Of a stretch of DNA of 64,000 bases, positions 35,410 to 44,128 are shown one piece after another (the first letter of the stretch is position 1; each line of letters starts with the position of its first letter). The position numbers and the translations under genes are program-made. Under the pieces are notes generated by a model, which saw only the letters and a list, made by a program, of their open reading frames with translations, was not told the origin of the DNA and did not search any database. Origin of the DNA: Haloferula rosea (GTDB lineage: Bacteria > Verrucomicrobiota > Verrucomicrobiia > Verrucomicrobiales > Akkermansiaceae); NCBI RefSeq assembly GCF_016595525.1, contig NZ_JAENII010000001.1, positions 248,001-312,000 on the forward strand, in the 5' to 3' direction.

Positions 35410-36960
35410 ATGAAGAGAATAATGCATACTACTTTCATGGCTCTGCTCCTTGCGGGGGCTGTCAGCGCCAAGCAGCCGAATGTCGTACTGATCTTCGCTG
35501 ACGACCTCGGTTACGGGGATGTGGGCTGCTATGGAGCGACCAAGCTCAAGACACCGAATATCGACAAGCTCGCGGAGGAGGGGAAACGCTTCACTGATGC
35601 GCACTCGTCTTCGGCGGTGTGCACGCCATCGCGCTATGGACTTTTGACCGGGGAATACCCGTTTCGAGCGAATGGCGGCAAGGGGATCTGGGGGCCGGCT
35701 CCCATCTTGTCGCCTCTGTTGATCGACACGGAAACCGTGACCGTCGCCGATGTGTTCAAAAGCAAGGGCTATGACACGGCGGTCTTCGGTAAGTGGCATC
35801 TGGGTTTCAAGGAGGGCAAGAACGACTGGCAGGAGCCGCTGAGCCCAGGTCCGCAGGATCTCGGGTTCGACTACTATTTCGGCATGCCGGTGGTGAACAG
35901 TGCGCCACCCTACGTCTATGTGGAGAATACGGGGGTTGTCGGCGGCGATCCCGACGATCCGCTGGTTCATCTCGGCAGGAATGCCCAAGGCAAGGCGACA
36001 CCAATCACTCCGATTCCTCCGGAGGCGGCACAGCGCTCGGCGAACCAGTTCAAAGGCGCGGTGGAGGCCCACAAGCAGTTCAATGATTTCGAGGTCGGGA
36101 CCAAGCTTACCGAGAAGGCGACCGCGTGGATCGAGTCACGTGAAGGGAAGCCTTTCTTCCTGTATTTTGCCACCACGAACGTGCACCACCCGTTCACACC
36201 GGCGGAGCAGTTCCAGGGTAAGTCGGAGTGTGGCCCCTACGGTGATTTCACTCAGGAGCTCGATTGGATCGTCGGCGAGGTGAGGAAGAGCCTTGAGAAG
36301 GCCGGCGTCGCGGACAACACGTTGATCATCTTCACGAGCGACAACGGCGGGATGTTCAACCTCGGTGGTCGCGCCGCCGCCGCCAAGGGGCACAAGATCA
36401 ACGGGGACCTGCTGGGTTCCAAGTTCGGCATCTGGGAAGGCGGGCATCGGGTGCCATTCATCGCCTGGTGGCCGGGCAAGATCGAGGGAGGAACGGTGTC
36501 TGACCAGATGCTGCTCAATGTCGATCTGAAGGCGACCTTTGCCGAAGTGATCGGCAGGGAGTTGAGCGCGGATGAGAAGAAGGACAGCATCAGCATGCTG
36601 CCGGCCCTGACCGGAGATCCGGAGAAGCCGCTGCGCACGGAGATGGTGATCACCCCGCACAAGCCGACCCACATGGCGGTCCGCAAGGGCAAGTGGATGT
36701 ACATTCCCGCACGCAGCGACGGTGGATTCGGTGGATCGAAGCCGAACCAGCACGCTTGGGGTGGCGCCGCCGTCACCAAGCTGGTCGGCACACCGAACAG
36801 CGACATCGAGAACGGCAGGATCAAGAAGGGCTCACCGCCTGCTCAACTCTACGACCTCGAGGCGGACGTCAACCAAACCAAGAACCTGTTCAAGGAGAAC
36901 CCGGAAGTGGTCGAACAGATGAAGACGCTCTTGAACGAATACAAGCAGGGCAAGAAATGA
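35410..36960 (+). CDS. S1-type sulfatase 9, paralogue of sulfatase 6
   Basis: This 516-aa enzyme has a signal peptide (MKRIMHTTFMALLLAGAVSA). It has ADDLGYGDVGC, the formylglycine motif C-T-P-S-R near residue 71 (VCTPSRYGLLTGEYPFRANG), GKWHLGF, NVHHPFTP, TSDNGGMFNLGG and WEGGHRVPFIAWWPG. It matches sulfatase 6 along its length, including the end (PAQLYDLEADVNQTKNLF). A GH117 gene follows at once, as it does after sulfatase 6. The frame is open to ATG 35362; ATG 35410 is preferred because the signal peptide is then of normal length. A 174-bp gap with no recognised feature precedes it. Confidence 0.87.
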   Translation: MKRIMHTTFMALLLAGAVSAKQPNVVLIFADDLGYGDVGCYGATKLKTPNIDKLAEEGKRFTDAHSSSAVCTPSRYGLLTGEYPFRANGGKGIWGPAPILSPLLIDTETVTVADVFKSKGYDTAVFGKWHLGFKEGKNDWQEPLSPGPQDLGFDYYFGMPVVNSAPPYVYVENTGVVGGDPDDPLVHLGRNAQGKATPITPIPPEAAQRSANQFKGAVEAHKQFNDFEVGTKLTEKATAWIESREGKPFFLYFATTNVHHPFTPAEQFQGKSECGPYGDFTQELDWIVGEVRKSLEKAGVADNTLIIFTSDNGGMFNLGGRAAAAKGHKINGDLLGSKFGIWEGGHRVPFIAWWPGKIEGGTVSDQMLLNVDLKATFAEVIGRELSADEKKDSISMLPALTGDPEKPLRTEMVITPHKPTHMAVRKGKWMYIPARSDGGFGGSKPNQHAWGGAAVTKLVGTPNSDIENGRIKKGSPPAQLYDLEADVNQTKNLFKENPEVVEQMKTLLNEYKQGKK

Positions 36961-36990
36961 TGGATGGAGTTAACTTTTGAAGAAATGGAC

Positions 36991-37965
36991 ATGAAAACGA
37001 ATATGAGAATTCCTTTGGCCTTGTTGTTTGGTGCCTTGGCCGTCCTTCCGGCGGCGAGTGCGGAGGAGCTTGGCACCGCCTCCGTGACGCGTAAGGACCT
37101 GTCCGGAATCGGGCAGGAGAAGGGGGTGATGCGCCGGGATCCGAGTGACATCATCAAGGTCGGTGACCTGTATTATGTGTGGTACTCGAAGGGGGAGATT
37201 TCCCCGGGTTACGACGCGACCGTTTGGTATGCCACTTCCAAGGATGGCGTCGAGTGGACGGAGAAGGGGATGGCTTTGGACAAGGGTGAAGCGGGAAGCT
37301 GGGAAGGAGCCAGTGTCTTCACCCCGAACATCCTCGTCGCTGAGGGACGCTACTGGCTTTTTTACACGGGGACTTCGAGGTCGTTCCACAAGAAGCCATT
37401 CAATCCGGATTCAAAGATCGGTGTCGCCGTCTCCGATTCGCCCGACGGCCCGTGGGAGCGGATCGCCGACAATCCCGTGCTGAAGAACAGCGATGATCCA
37501 AAGCGGTTTGACAGCCATCTGGTCGATGATGCCTGCCTGATTGTCCGGGATGGGAAATACTGGTTCTACTACAAGGGCCGTCAGCAAGGGAAGAGCCCGG
37601 GACAAACGCAGATGGGGGTTGCTATCGCGGACAAGCCGGGTGGTCCGTATGTCAAATCCGAGCACAATCCGGTGATCCCCGGCAATCATGAAGTGCTGGT
37701 GTGGGCGCAAGGCAAGGGTGTGGCGGCGATGATCGGCACGACCGGGCCGAAGGACATCGTCAACTCGGTCCAGTATTCCGAAGACGGCTTCAACTTCACC
37801 AAGACCCACAACGTGAAGAACGGCCCGTGGGCGGGCGGTGCGTATCGTCCTGAAGCCTTCACCGACAGTGGCAAGGGCGAACCGATCCAGTGGGGCGTGG
37901 AGATTGGAAGAGCGAAGGGAGCACTTCCGTTCATCCACCGCTTTGATGTCGAATGGTCGGAGTAG
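36991..37965 (+). CDS. GH117-type anhydrogalactosidase-like enzyme (copy 2)
   Basis: This protein of about 324 aa has a signal peptide (IPLALLFGALAVLPAASA). It carries the same GH117 landmarks as copy 1: RRDPSDIIKVGDLYYVWYS, VFTPNILVAEGRYWLFYTG, RFDSHLVDDACLIV and NHEVLVWAQGKGVAAMIG with the His-Glu pair. Copies 1 and 2 are clearly paralogous over their full length, each behind a sulfatase of the same type. GAAGA lies nine bases before ATG 36991; ATG 36964 and 36985 are alternatives. It likely acts outside the cytoplasm on the non-reducing end of desulfated oligosaccharides (inference). Confidence 0.77.
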   Translation: MKTNMRIPLALLFGALAVLPAASAEELGTASVTRKDLSGIGQEKGVMRRDPSDIIKVGDLYYVWYSKGEISPGYDATVWYATSKDGVEWTEKGMALDKGEAGSWEGASVFTPNILVAEGRYWLFYTGTSRSFHKKPFNPDSKIGVAVSDSPDGPWERIADNPVLKNSDDPKRFDSHLVDDACLIVRDGKYWFYYKGRQQGKSPGQTQMGVAIADKPGGPYVKSEHNPVIPGNHEVLVWAQGKGVAAMIGTTGPKDIVNSVQYSEDGFNFTKTHNVKNGPWAGGAYRPEAFTDSGKGEPIQWGVEIGRAKGALPFIHRFDVEWSE

Positions 37966-38105
37966 CCTGCGTTTCGCCTGGCGGATGGAGATTTCCGATG
38001 CAGGCGAGAATCGATCGGTGAGTGACAGAGGCGGCAGTCCAGTCCGGCCTTCTGCTTGCTGGCAACCTGTCGCATGACGCGATGAACGAAATGATCCTTG
38101 GAGTA

Positions 38106-39635
38106 ATGAGACATCCCTTGAGACGAAGATGTGGGGCAGGCTTGGCGGCGATTGCAGCCGTCCTTCCGCTGTGGGTGCAGGCCGAAGTGACCATCGCGTC
38201 TCCTTTCACGGAGAACGCCGTGCTGCAGCGGGGATTGCCGGTTCCAATCTGGGGCAAGGCTGATCCCGGCGAAGAAGTTACCGTCGAGTTCGCCGGTCAG
38301 AAGAAGTCGGTTGCTGCCGATGCCGATGGCCGATGGGTCGTCCGCTTGGATTCCATGACCGCCTCGGCCGAACCGCGGGCATTGCGGGTCACAGCCAAGG
38401 AGTCGGAGCTGTCTCTGGCGAATGTTGTGGTGGGCGAGGTCTGGATCTGTTCGGGGCAGTCGAACATGCAGTTTGCGGCAACTTCGGTTCCCGAGATCAG
38501 GGTGCTGGAGCGGAAGGCGAAGAGGATCCGGACATTCGAGGTCAAGCGGACGGTAGCCTTCGAGGAACAGGATTCCTGCGAAGGCAAGTGGGTCGACAAG
38601 CACCCCAACAGTGCGGTTGCGTTCTCCTTCGCTTACTTTCTTGAGGAAGCCGGCGATGTTCCGGTCGGGATCATCCTCAGCTGCTGGGGAAGTTCTTCGA
38701 TCGAGGCGTGGATGCCACGCGACATGACCGAGACCGTGCCGCACTTCAAGACGATGATGGAGGAGTTCGACTCCGATGCGAAGACACGTGAGCGGATCAC
38801 TTCCATTCTCGAGGGAACGAAGCCGTGGAGCAGGAATGATGATATCTTCCTGCGCCGCCAGTCGAACATCCTCTACAACGCGATGATGCATCCGCTGGCA
38901 CCGTATGCCTGTCGGGGCTTGGTTTGGTATCAAGGGGAGCGCAACACCCAGTCGATGTTCGGGATGCTCGAGGAGCCGTGGTTCTCCCGCAATTCCGGGA
39001 TGTTGAAGTACGGCGATACGCTCAAGCAGTGGGTCCAGCGCTACCGGAAGGAATGGGGGAATGATGAGATGCAATTCCTGATGGTGATGCTGCCGGGTTA
39101 TCACAAGGAGATGGCGACCGGACCGAAACTAGGTGCTGAGCATCCCGCGAGTCATTCGTGGGCGTGGATGCGGGAATCGCAACTGAAGGCGCTGGAGTTG
39201 GAGCATGTCGGCGTCGCCAATACGATCGACCTGGGCGATGTGAAGAACATCCACCCGAAGGACAAGCTGCCGATTGGTAAACGTCTGGCGCTGCTTGCAG
39301 CCCGCGACACCCTGGGCCTGGATGTCGTGGCGAGTGGGCCGGTGATGAAGACCGTGGAGGCCGGAGGCGATCATCTGGTGGTGCGCTTCGAGCATGCGTC
39401 CGGACTCACGACGACCGATGGCGAAGCACCGACGGGCTTTTGGCTCGCAGATGATTCTGCCAAGTGGGTGGAAGCCGATGCCGAGTTGAAAGGCGAAACG
39501 ATCCTACTACGATCGTCAGATTTGGCGAAGCCCCTCTACGTCCGCTACGCCTTCGCAGGAAAGCCGAAGGTCAACCTGGTCAATGGAGCTGGCCTGCCTG
39601 CCTATCCGTTTCGGACAGATACCTTTGCGCCCTGA
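38106..39635 (+). CDS. sialate O-acetylesterase-like carbohydrate esterase
   Basis: This protein of about 509 aa has a signal peptide (CGAGLAAIAAVLPLWVQAE). Landmarks of the SASA/9-O-acetylesterase family are present: a beta-domain opening with FTENAVLQRGLPVPIWGKA, the nucleophile motif CSGQSNMQF, GVILSCWGSSSIEAW, LVWYQGERNT, and DLGDVKNIHPKDK holding the catalytic Asp/His. Members in polysaccharide loci remove O-acetyl groups from many sugars, not only sialic acid. The frame is open to GTG 38022; ATG 38106 gives a normal signal peptide and GGAG is nearby, while ATG 38082 and 38091 are alternatives. It is 140 bp after GH117 copy 2. Confidence 0.8.
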   Translation: MRHPLRRRCGAGLAAIAAVLPLWVQAEVTIASPFTENAVLQRGLPVPIWGKADPGEEVTVEFAGQKKSVAADADGRWVVRLDSMTASAEPRALRVTAKESELSLANVVVGEVWICSGQSNMQFAATSVPEIRVLERKAKRIRTFEVKRTVAFEEQDSCEGKWVDKHPNSAVAFSFAYFLEEAGDVPVGIILSCWGSSSIEAWMPRDMTETVPHFKTMMEEFDSDAKTRERITSILEGTKPWSRNDDIFLRRQSNILYNAMMHPLAPYACRGLVWYQGERNTQSMFGMLEEPWFSRNSGMLKYGDTLKQWVQRYRKEWGNDEMQFLMVMLPGYHKEMATGPKLGAEHPASHSWAWMRESQLKALELEHVGVANTIDLGDVKNIHPKDKLPIGKRLALLAARDTLGLDVVASGPVMKTVEAGGDHLVVRFEHASGLTTTDGEAPTGFWLADDSAKWVEADAELKGETILLRSSDLAKPLYVRYAFAGKPKVNLVNGAGLPAYPFRTDTFAP

Positions 39636-39682
39636 GCTTGGCTTTCGGCGTTGCGCCGGATTGCAGTTCAAGCACCCCCATC

Positions 39683-40624
39683 ATGAAAGACAACCAACCG
39701 ATCAATCCGACGTCGCAGCATGCATTGCTCAGGTGGGGCGGTCTGTTGGTGTTGCTGCTGATGTCCTTTGCTCTTGCGGAGGCGTCTCCGGAGCAGGGGG
39801 GATCGAGACTCCCGGTGGTCGATGGTCTGATGCTCGACCTGGATGCGAACGTAGGTGTCGAGCTGGAGGCCGGGAGTCGGGTCAAGGCATGGAAAAATCA
39901 GGTCGAGAATGCTGCGGTCGACTTGTTCGTGAAGCGGGATGAGGGGCGAGAGGAAGCGGGTTCAGGGAGGCCGACCTTGAAGACCGAGGTGGAAGCGATT
40001 GGGGGAAACAGCACGTTGGTGTTTGCGGAGCAGGAACTCATTAACATGGACGAGGATGCTTTCGATCATCTGGTCACCGGAAGGGGCTATACCTGGTTCT
40101 CGGTGATGTCGGTCGACAAGCAGCATGTCGGCAAGAAGGACGTGAACTCGTTCTTCGGGAATCTGCGCAACGGACCGCCCTACGATGGGTTCTGGGGCAA
40201 TCTGATGGACGACAACCGGGTGTGGATGGGGACGCGCAACGGGATCATGCCGAAGGGCAAGAAGCGGGTTGCGCTGTGGGATGAGGAGCTCAACCCCTGT
40301 GTGGCGACGAGTGAACCGATCGAGGAGAATCGCTACTATCTGATCATGGGGCGCATGGGCGCCGGTGCGGGGACGGTTGATCTGGAGTTGTTCGTCAATT
40401 CCTCCACTCCGGTGGATCGCAAGCCAGTACCGGTGAACCCCAAGGCGAATCCGTCGAGAATGGCGATCGGTCAGGAGCGAGATGCCATCAATCATCCGGG
40501 CAAGGAGTCATTTCACGGCGAGATTGCCCGCTTCCTTGTTTTCGAAAGACCGCTCAGCGATGCGGAACTTTCCTCCATGATCGGGCACCTGATTAAAGTT
40601 TACGAAATCGAGACCGGGGACTAG
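39683..40624 (+). CDS. exported LamG/concanavalin-fold protein
   Basis: This 313-aa protein has a signal peptide or anchor (WGGLLVLLLMSFALAEAS). The rest reads as one concanavalin-like sandwich: GLMLDLDANVGVELEAGSRV, YTWFSVMSVDKQHV, DGFWGNLMDDNRVWMGT, YYLIMGRMGAGAG and the typical LamG ending GEIARFLVFERPLSDAELS. There is no catalytic pair of the GH16 or GH7 kind, so a binding role is more likely than an enzymatic one. The frame extends upstream into the esterase gene (to 39464), but ATG 39683, 47 bp after that gene's stop, is the sensible start. It may present or hold glycan for the exported enzymes. Confidence 0.72.
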   Translation: MKDNQPINPTSQHALLRWGGLLVLLLMSFALAEASPEQGGSRLPVVDGLMLDLDANVGVELEAGSRVKAWKNQVENAAVDLFVKRDEGREEAGSGRPTLKTEVEAIGGNSTLVFAEQELINMDEDAFDHLVTGRGYTWFSVMSVDKQHVGKKDVNSFFGNLRNGPPYDGFWGNLMDDNRVWMGTRNGIMPKGKKRVALWDEELNPCVATSEPIEENRYYLIMGRMGAGAGTVDLELFVNSSTPVDRKPVPVNPKANPSRMAIGQERDAINHPGKESFHGEIARFLVFERPLSDAELSSMIGHLIKVYEIETGD

Positions 40625-40658
40625 CGCCCGGCGACATCACCCACCCACAATTTTCCCA

Positions 40659-42032
40659 GTGAAACTACGATCCCTCTGCAACTTTTTGCCTGGCTTGCTG
40701 CTGGCCCTGTGTACGTCAACCACGACGCTCGCGGCGAAACCGAACATTGTTTTCATCATGGTCGACGATCTGGGTCCGGGGTGGGTGGATTTCGATGGTT
40801 CCAGCCCCGAGATCAACACGCCGAATTTGCAGCGGATCGCCGAGAGCGGGATGGTGTTCAACAAGGCCTACTCGGCGGCCACGGTGTGCTCGCCGACGCG
40901 TGCCGCCTGCATTACCGGCATGTCGCCGGCGCAGATCGGCCTGACGACCCACATCCCGGGGAAGGCGGGCAACGAGCGTCCGGCGCCCAAGGGTGGTCCA
41001 CGTGATGCGCCGTCGCTGAACCATCTCCCGCTGGAGATGCCGAGCTACGCCCGGGAACTCAAGAAGCAGGGCTACGTCACCGCCTTCATCGGGAAGTGGC
41101 ATCTGGCGGGTGAGGGGTCGATGAGTTCGAAGGATGGCATCGTCGATGCGCGCTATCACCCCGAGCACTTCGGTTTCGACAGCAACATCGGTGGCTGTGC
41201 CTACGGGCAGCCAAGGCCGTGGTTTGATCCCTATCGGAACGGGACGATCAAGAACCGCAAGAAGGGTGAATACCTGACCGATCGACTGGGTGATGAGGCG
41301 GTGGCATTCATCGAGGCGAACAAGGACAAGTCGTTCCATCTGTCGCTCTGGCCCTATTCCGTCCACACCCCGATCCAGGCGCCGAAGGAGTTGGTGAAGA
41401 GCAACGGGGGCGACAAGTACCTGGCGATGCTTGAAAGCATGGATGCCGCGGTAGGCAAGGTGCTGGCGGCATTGGAGGCGACCGGGACACTCGAGAACAC
41501 GATGCTGGTCTTCTATTCCGACAACGGCGGGTGGAAACCCACGAAGGGGCTTGCCGACAAGAAGGGCTCGCTGTTGGAAGGGGGCATCCGGGTGCCAATG
41601 GCGGTGAGTTGGCCCGGGGTGATCAAGCCGGGAACGAGCTGCGATGTTCCGGTCAACTCGATGGACTTTTTCCCGACTTTTGTGCACGCGGCAGGTGGCT
41701 CGACCGACGAAATCACCCAGTTGGAGGGACTTGACCTGAAGCCACTTTTCGAAGGCAAGGACAAGCTGGATCGCGAGGCGCTCTACTGGCACTACCCGCA
41801 CAACCGGCCGGATGTGAAGTACTTCATGGGAGGTGCGGTCCTGATGGGTGACTGGAAGCTCTACGATGGTTATGGTACGATCCCGGACGCCTTGTTCAAC
41901 CTGAAGGATGACCCGATGGAGAAGAAGAACCTCCTCTCCGATCATCCGGAGAAGGCAGACCAACTGCGTGGGAAGCTCGCCAAATGGCGTGAATCGATCG
42001 GGGCGAAGATGCCGCCATCGGTGAAGAAATAA
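40659..42032 (+). CDS. S1-type sulfatase 10
   Basis: This 457-aa enzyme uses GTG 40659. The signal peptide is NFLPGLLLALCTSTTTLAA. It has VDDLGPGWVDF, the formylglycine motif C-S-P-T-R near residue 77 (VCSPTRAACITGMSPAQ), GKWHLAGEG, NIGGCAYGQPRPWFDPY, SVHTPIQAP and YSDNGGWKPTKGL. It ends with DPMEKKNLLSDHPEK. The GGC-x-x-G-x-P segment and VHTPIQ are seen in a large arylsulfatase subgroup (perhaps S1_16; low confidence). It is isolated from the other sulfatases by the esterase and LamG genes and is followed 50 bp later by a GH97 gene. Confidence 0.86.
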   Translation: MKLRSLCNFLPGLLLALCTSTTTLAAKPNIVFIMVDDLGPGWVDFDGSSPEINTPNLQRIAESGMVFNKAYSAATVCSPTRAACITGMSPAQIGLTTHIPGKAGNERPAPKGGPRDAPSLNHLPLEMPSYARELKKQGYVTAFIGKWHLAGEGSMSSKDGIVDARYHPEHFGFDSNIGGCAYGQPRPWFDPYRNGTIKNRKKGEYLTDRLGDEAVAFIEANKDKSFHLSLWPYSVHTPIQAPKELVKSNGGDKYLAMLESMDAAVGKVLAALEATGTLENTMLVFYSDNGGWKPTKGLADKKGSLLEGGIRVPMAVSWPGVIKPGTSCDVPVNSMDFFPTFVHAAGGSTDEITQLEGLDLKPLFEGKDKLDREALYWHYPHNRPDVKYFMGGAVLMGDWKLYDGYGTIPDALFNLKDDPMEKKNLLSDHPEKADQLRGKLAKWRESIGAKMPPSVKK

Positions 42033-42082
42033 GTCAACCATTCGACCCGTCGCAGACGGATCTCCAACCACAGATTTGCATC

Positions 42083-44059
42083 ATGAAAGAATTCCAATTC
42101 ATCACCCTTCTGGGTCTGACGACCTTGTTGCCTTCGTCCGTGTTCGCTGCTCCGGCGATTGGCTCGCCGGACAAGCGCATTCAGCTCCAAACCCACGCGG
42201 CCGACGGAAAGGTCACCTATTCCGTCGAATTTAACGGGAAGCCCGTGATTGCGGAGTCGCGTCTGGGTGTAGAGCTTGCCGGTGGCGCCTTTTCGGGGCC
42301 CTTGGAAGTGACCGGGACGGAGACGGCTTCCCACGACGAAACTTGGAAGCCTGTCTGGGGGCAGTTCAGCGAGTACCGCGACCACTACAACGAGTTGACG
42401 CTGGATCTCGCCGAGACCGCCGGGTCGAAGCGCACGATGAAGGTGGTGCTCCGGGCCTACGACGACGGGATCGCATTCCGCTACGTGTTCCCGAAGCAGG
42501 AGGGACTGCCCAAGGTGAACTTCGCCAAGGAACTGTCGCAGGTTTCGGTCGTTTCGAAGAAGCCGGTCGCCTGGTATGCGGCCTCATCGACGACCCTGTT
42601 CAACGATGTGCCATTCGCGAAGATCGCCAGGCCCTGCCGCACGCCGTTCACGGCGCAATTGGGCGATGACTGCTTCATTTCGCTGCATGAGGCTGCCGTG
42701 GTCAATTCCTCTGACGCGATGCTCCAGCTGGGATCCGACAAGCGTACGCTCACCTACTCCTCGTCATGCAATCAGGAAGCCGGAAGCGTGAGTGCGTGGC
42801 GCACGATCCTGATCAGTTCGACTCCGGGAGCGATGGTGGAGTCGTCGATGATCCTCAACCTGAACGAGCCCAACAAGCTGACCGATACCAGTTGGATCAA
42901 GCCGGGGGTGAGTCTTTGGGACTGGCGCAACCACGGAGGCAAGGCGGACGACGGTTTTGTCTATGGCATCAACACCGAGAGCTACATCCGCTACATTGAT
43001 TTCGCCCATGAGAATGGACTGGCCTATGTCCTGATCGACGCCGAGTGGTATGGCCCGGAAAAGAGCCCCAAGTCCGATCCCGTGACCTACGAGCACGAGG
43101 TCGACATGCCGAAGATCACCGCCTACGCCAAGGAGAAGGGGGTTGGGATCTGGCTCTACATCAATGACAAGGCGCTCAAGTCCTTCGACATGGACCGCAC
43201 CTTCGCCCAGTATCAGAAGTGGGGCATCAAGGGGATCAAGCACGGCTTCCTCGGAGGGGGCAATCAGGTGAAGAACGCGTTCAGCGTGAAGGTGATCGAG
43301 AAGTGCGCCGAGTATGGGATCATGTACAATCTGCACGAGCCGAACAAGCCGACGGGATTGACGCGCACGTATCCGAACTACATGTCCAACGAGTATGTGA
43401 ACAGCATGCTTGATGCGGCCAACCGGGTTCCCGCCACCCCTTCGGAGCTCAGTGTGTTTCCGGTGGTGCACAACCTTGGAGGCCCTGTCGACCGCAGCTG
43501 CGGGCTCTTCGACATGGATCAGTCCATCGGACGGGAGAAGGTACACAAGCAGATCCCGAGCACGGTGGTTTCGCAGGTTGGCCAGTGCCTGGTCTTTTAC
43601 AGCGGTATCCTGACCCTGCCCGACATGCCGGATGCGTATCGGCGTAAGATGGACCTCTTCGAATTCATCAAGCAGCTGCCGATGACCTGGGATGACACCA
43701 GGGTGCTCGAAATGGAGATCGGCAATCACATTACGATGGCCCGCCGCTCGGGCGACGAGTGGTTTGTGGCGGCCCTTGCCGACGAGTCCGGCCGCAAGCT
43801 GGACCTCGAGCTGGATTTCCTGAAGCCCGGCGTGAGCTACGACGTGACCCTGTATGAGGACACCGCGGAGAGCCATTACGAGTTCCCGGGGGGCTGGAAC
43901 AAGAGGGACGCGGCAAAGAAGAAGGTGCCGTTCAAGCCCGTCGAGACGAAGCGTGAACTCTATCAGGTCCGCAAGATCACGGTGAAGCAGGGAGACAAGG
44001 TCGAGGCCAGGATCGCGCCGGGTGGGGGACACTGCATGTGGATCCGTCCGCAGGCTTGA
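42083..44059 (+). CDS. GH97-family glycoside hydrolase, predicted inverting type
   Basis: This 658-aa protein has a signal peptide (LLGLTTLLPSSVFAA). The GH97 N-terminal sandwich covers about 25-270 (YDDGIAFRYVFPKQEG). The (beta/alpha)8 domain covers about 280-550 (LAYVLIDAEWYGPEK, VGIWLYINDKAL, GIKGIKHGFLGGG, MYNLHEPNKPTGLTRTYPN). A C-terminal beta-domain follows. Retaining GH97 alpha-galactosidases have an Asp nucleophile in the K-x-D-F strand; here that strand reads KHGF. The HEPNKPTG Glu instead resembles the catalytic base region of inverting SusB-like enzymes. Substrates in the family are alpha-glucosides and alpha-galactosides. The family call is strong, the mechanism is inference. Confidence 0.83.
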   Translation: MKEFQFITLLGLTTLLPSSVFAAPAIGSPDKRIQLQTHAADGKVTYSVEFNGKPVIAESRLGVELAGGAFSGPLEVTGTETASHDETWKPVWGQFSEYRDHYNELTLDLAETAGSKRTMKVVLRAYDDGIAFRYVFPKQEGLPKVNFAKELSQVSVVSKKPVAWYAASSTTLFNDVPFAKIARPCRTPFTAQLGDDCFISLHEAAVVNSSDAMLQLGSDKRTLTYSSSCNQEAGSVSAWRTILISSTPGAMVESSMILNLNEPNKLTDTSWIKPGVSLWDWRNHGGKADDGFVYGINTESYIRYIDFAHENGLAYVLIDAEWYGPEKSPKSDPVTYEHEVDMPKITAYAKEKGVGIWLYINDKALKSFDMDRTFAQYQKWGIKGIKHGFLGGGNQVKNAFSVKVIEKCAEYGIMYNLHEPNKPTGLTRTYPNYMSNEYVNSMLDAANRVPATPSELSVFPVVHNLGGPVDRSCGLFDMDQSIGREKVHKQIPSTVVSQVGQCLVFYSGILTLPDMPDAYRRKMDLFEFIKQLPMTWDDTRVLEMEIGNHITMARRSGDEWFVAALADESGRKLDLELDFLKPGVSYDVTLYEDTAESHYEFPGGWNKRDAAKKKVPFKPVETKRELYQVRKITVKQGDKVEARIAPGGGHCMWIRPQA

Positions 44060-44128
44060 GGACTGGCTGACCGGACTGGATGATAGAGTGGATCGAAGTG
44101 CGGGGTAGCTGACTGGAGAACCAAGTGC

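Noticed and set aside
34372-36072. 566-residue - strand frame spanning the sulfatase 8/9 junction
   Set aside because: It crosses two well-supported sulfatase genes and an intergenic gap and has no motif.
39464-39682. N-terminal extension of the LamG-fold gene into the esterase gene
   Set aside because: It overlaps the esterase coding region and has no signal peptide; ATG 39683 gives a normal export signal.
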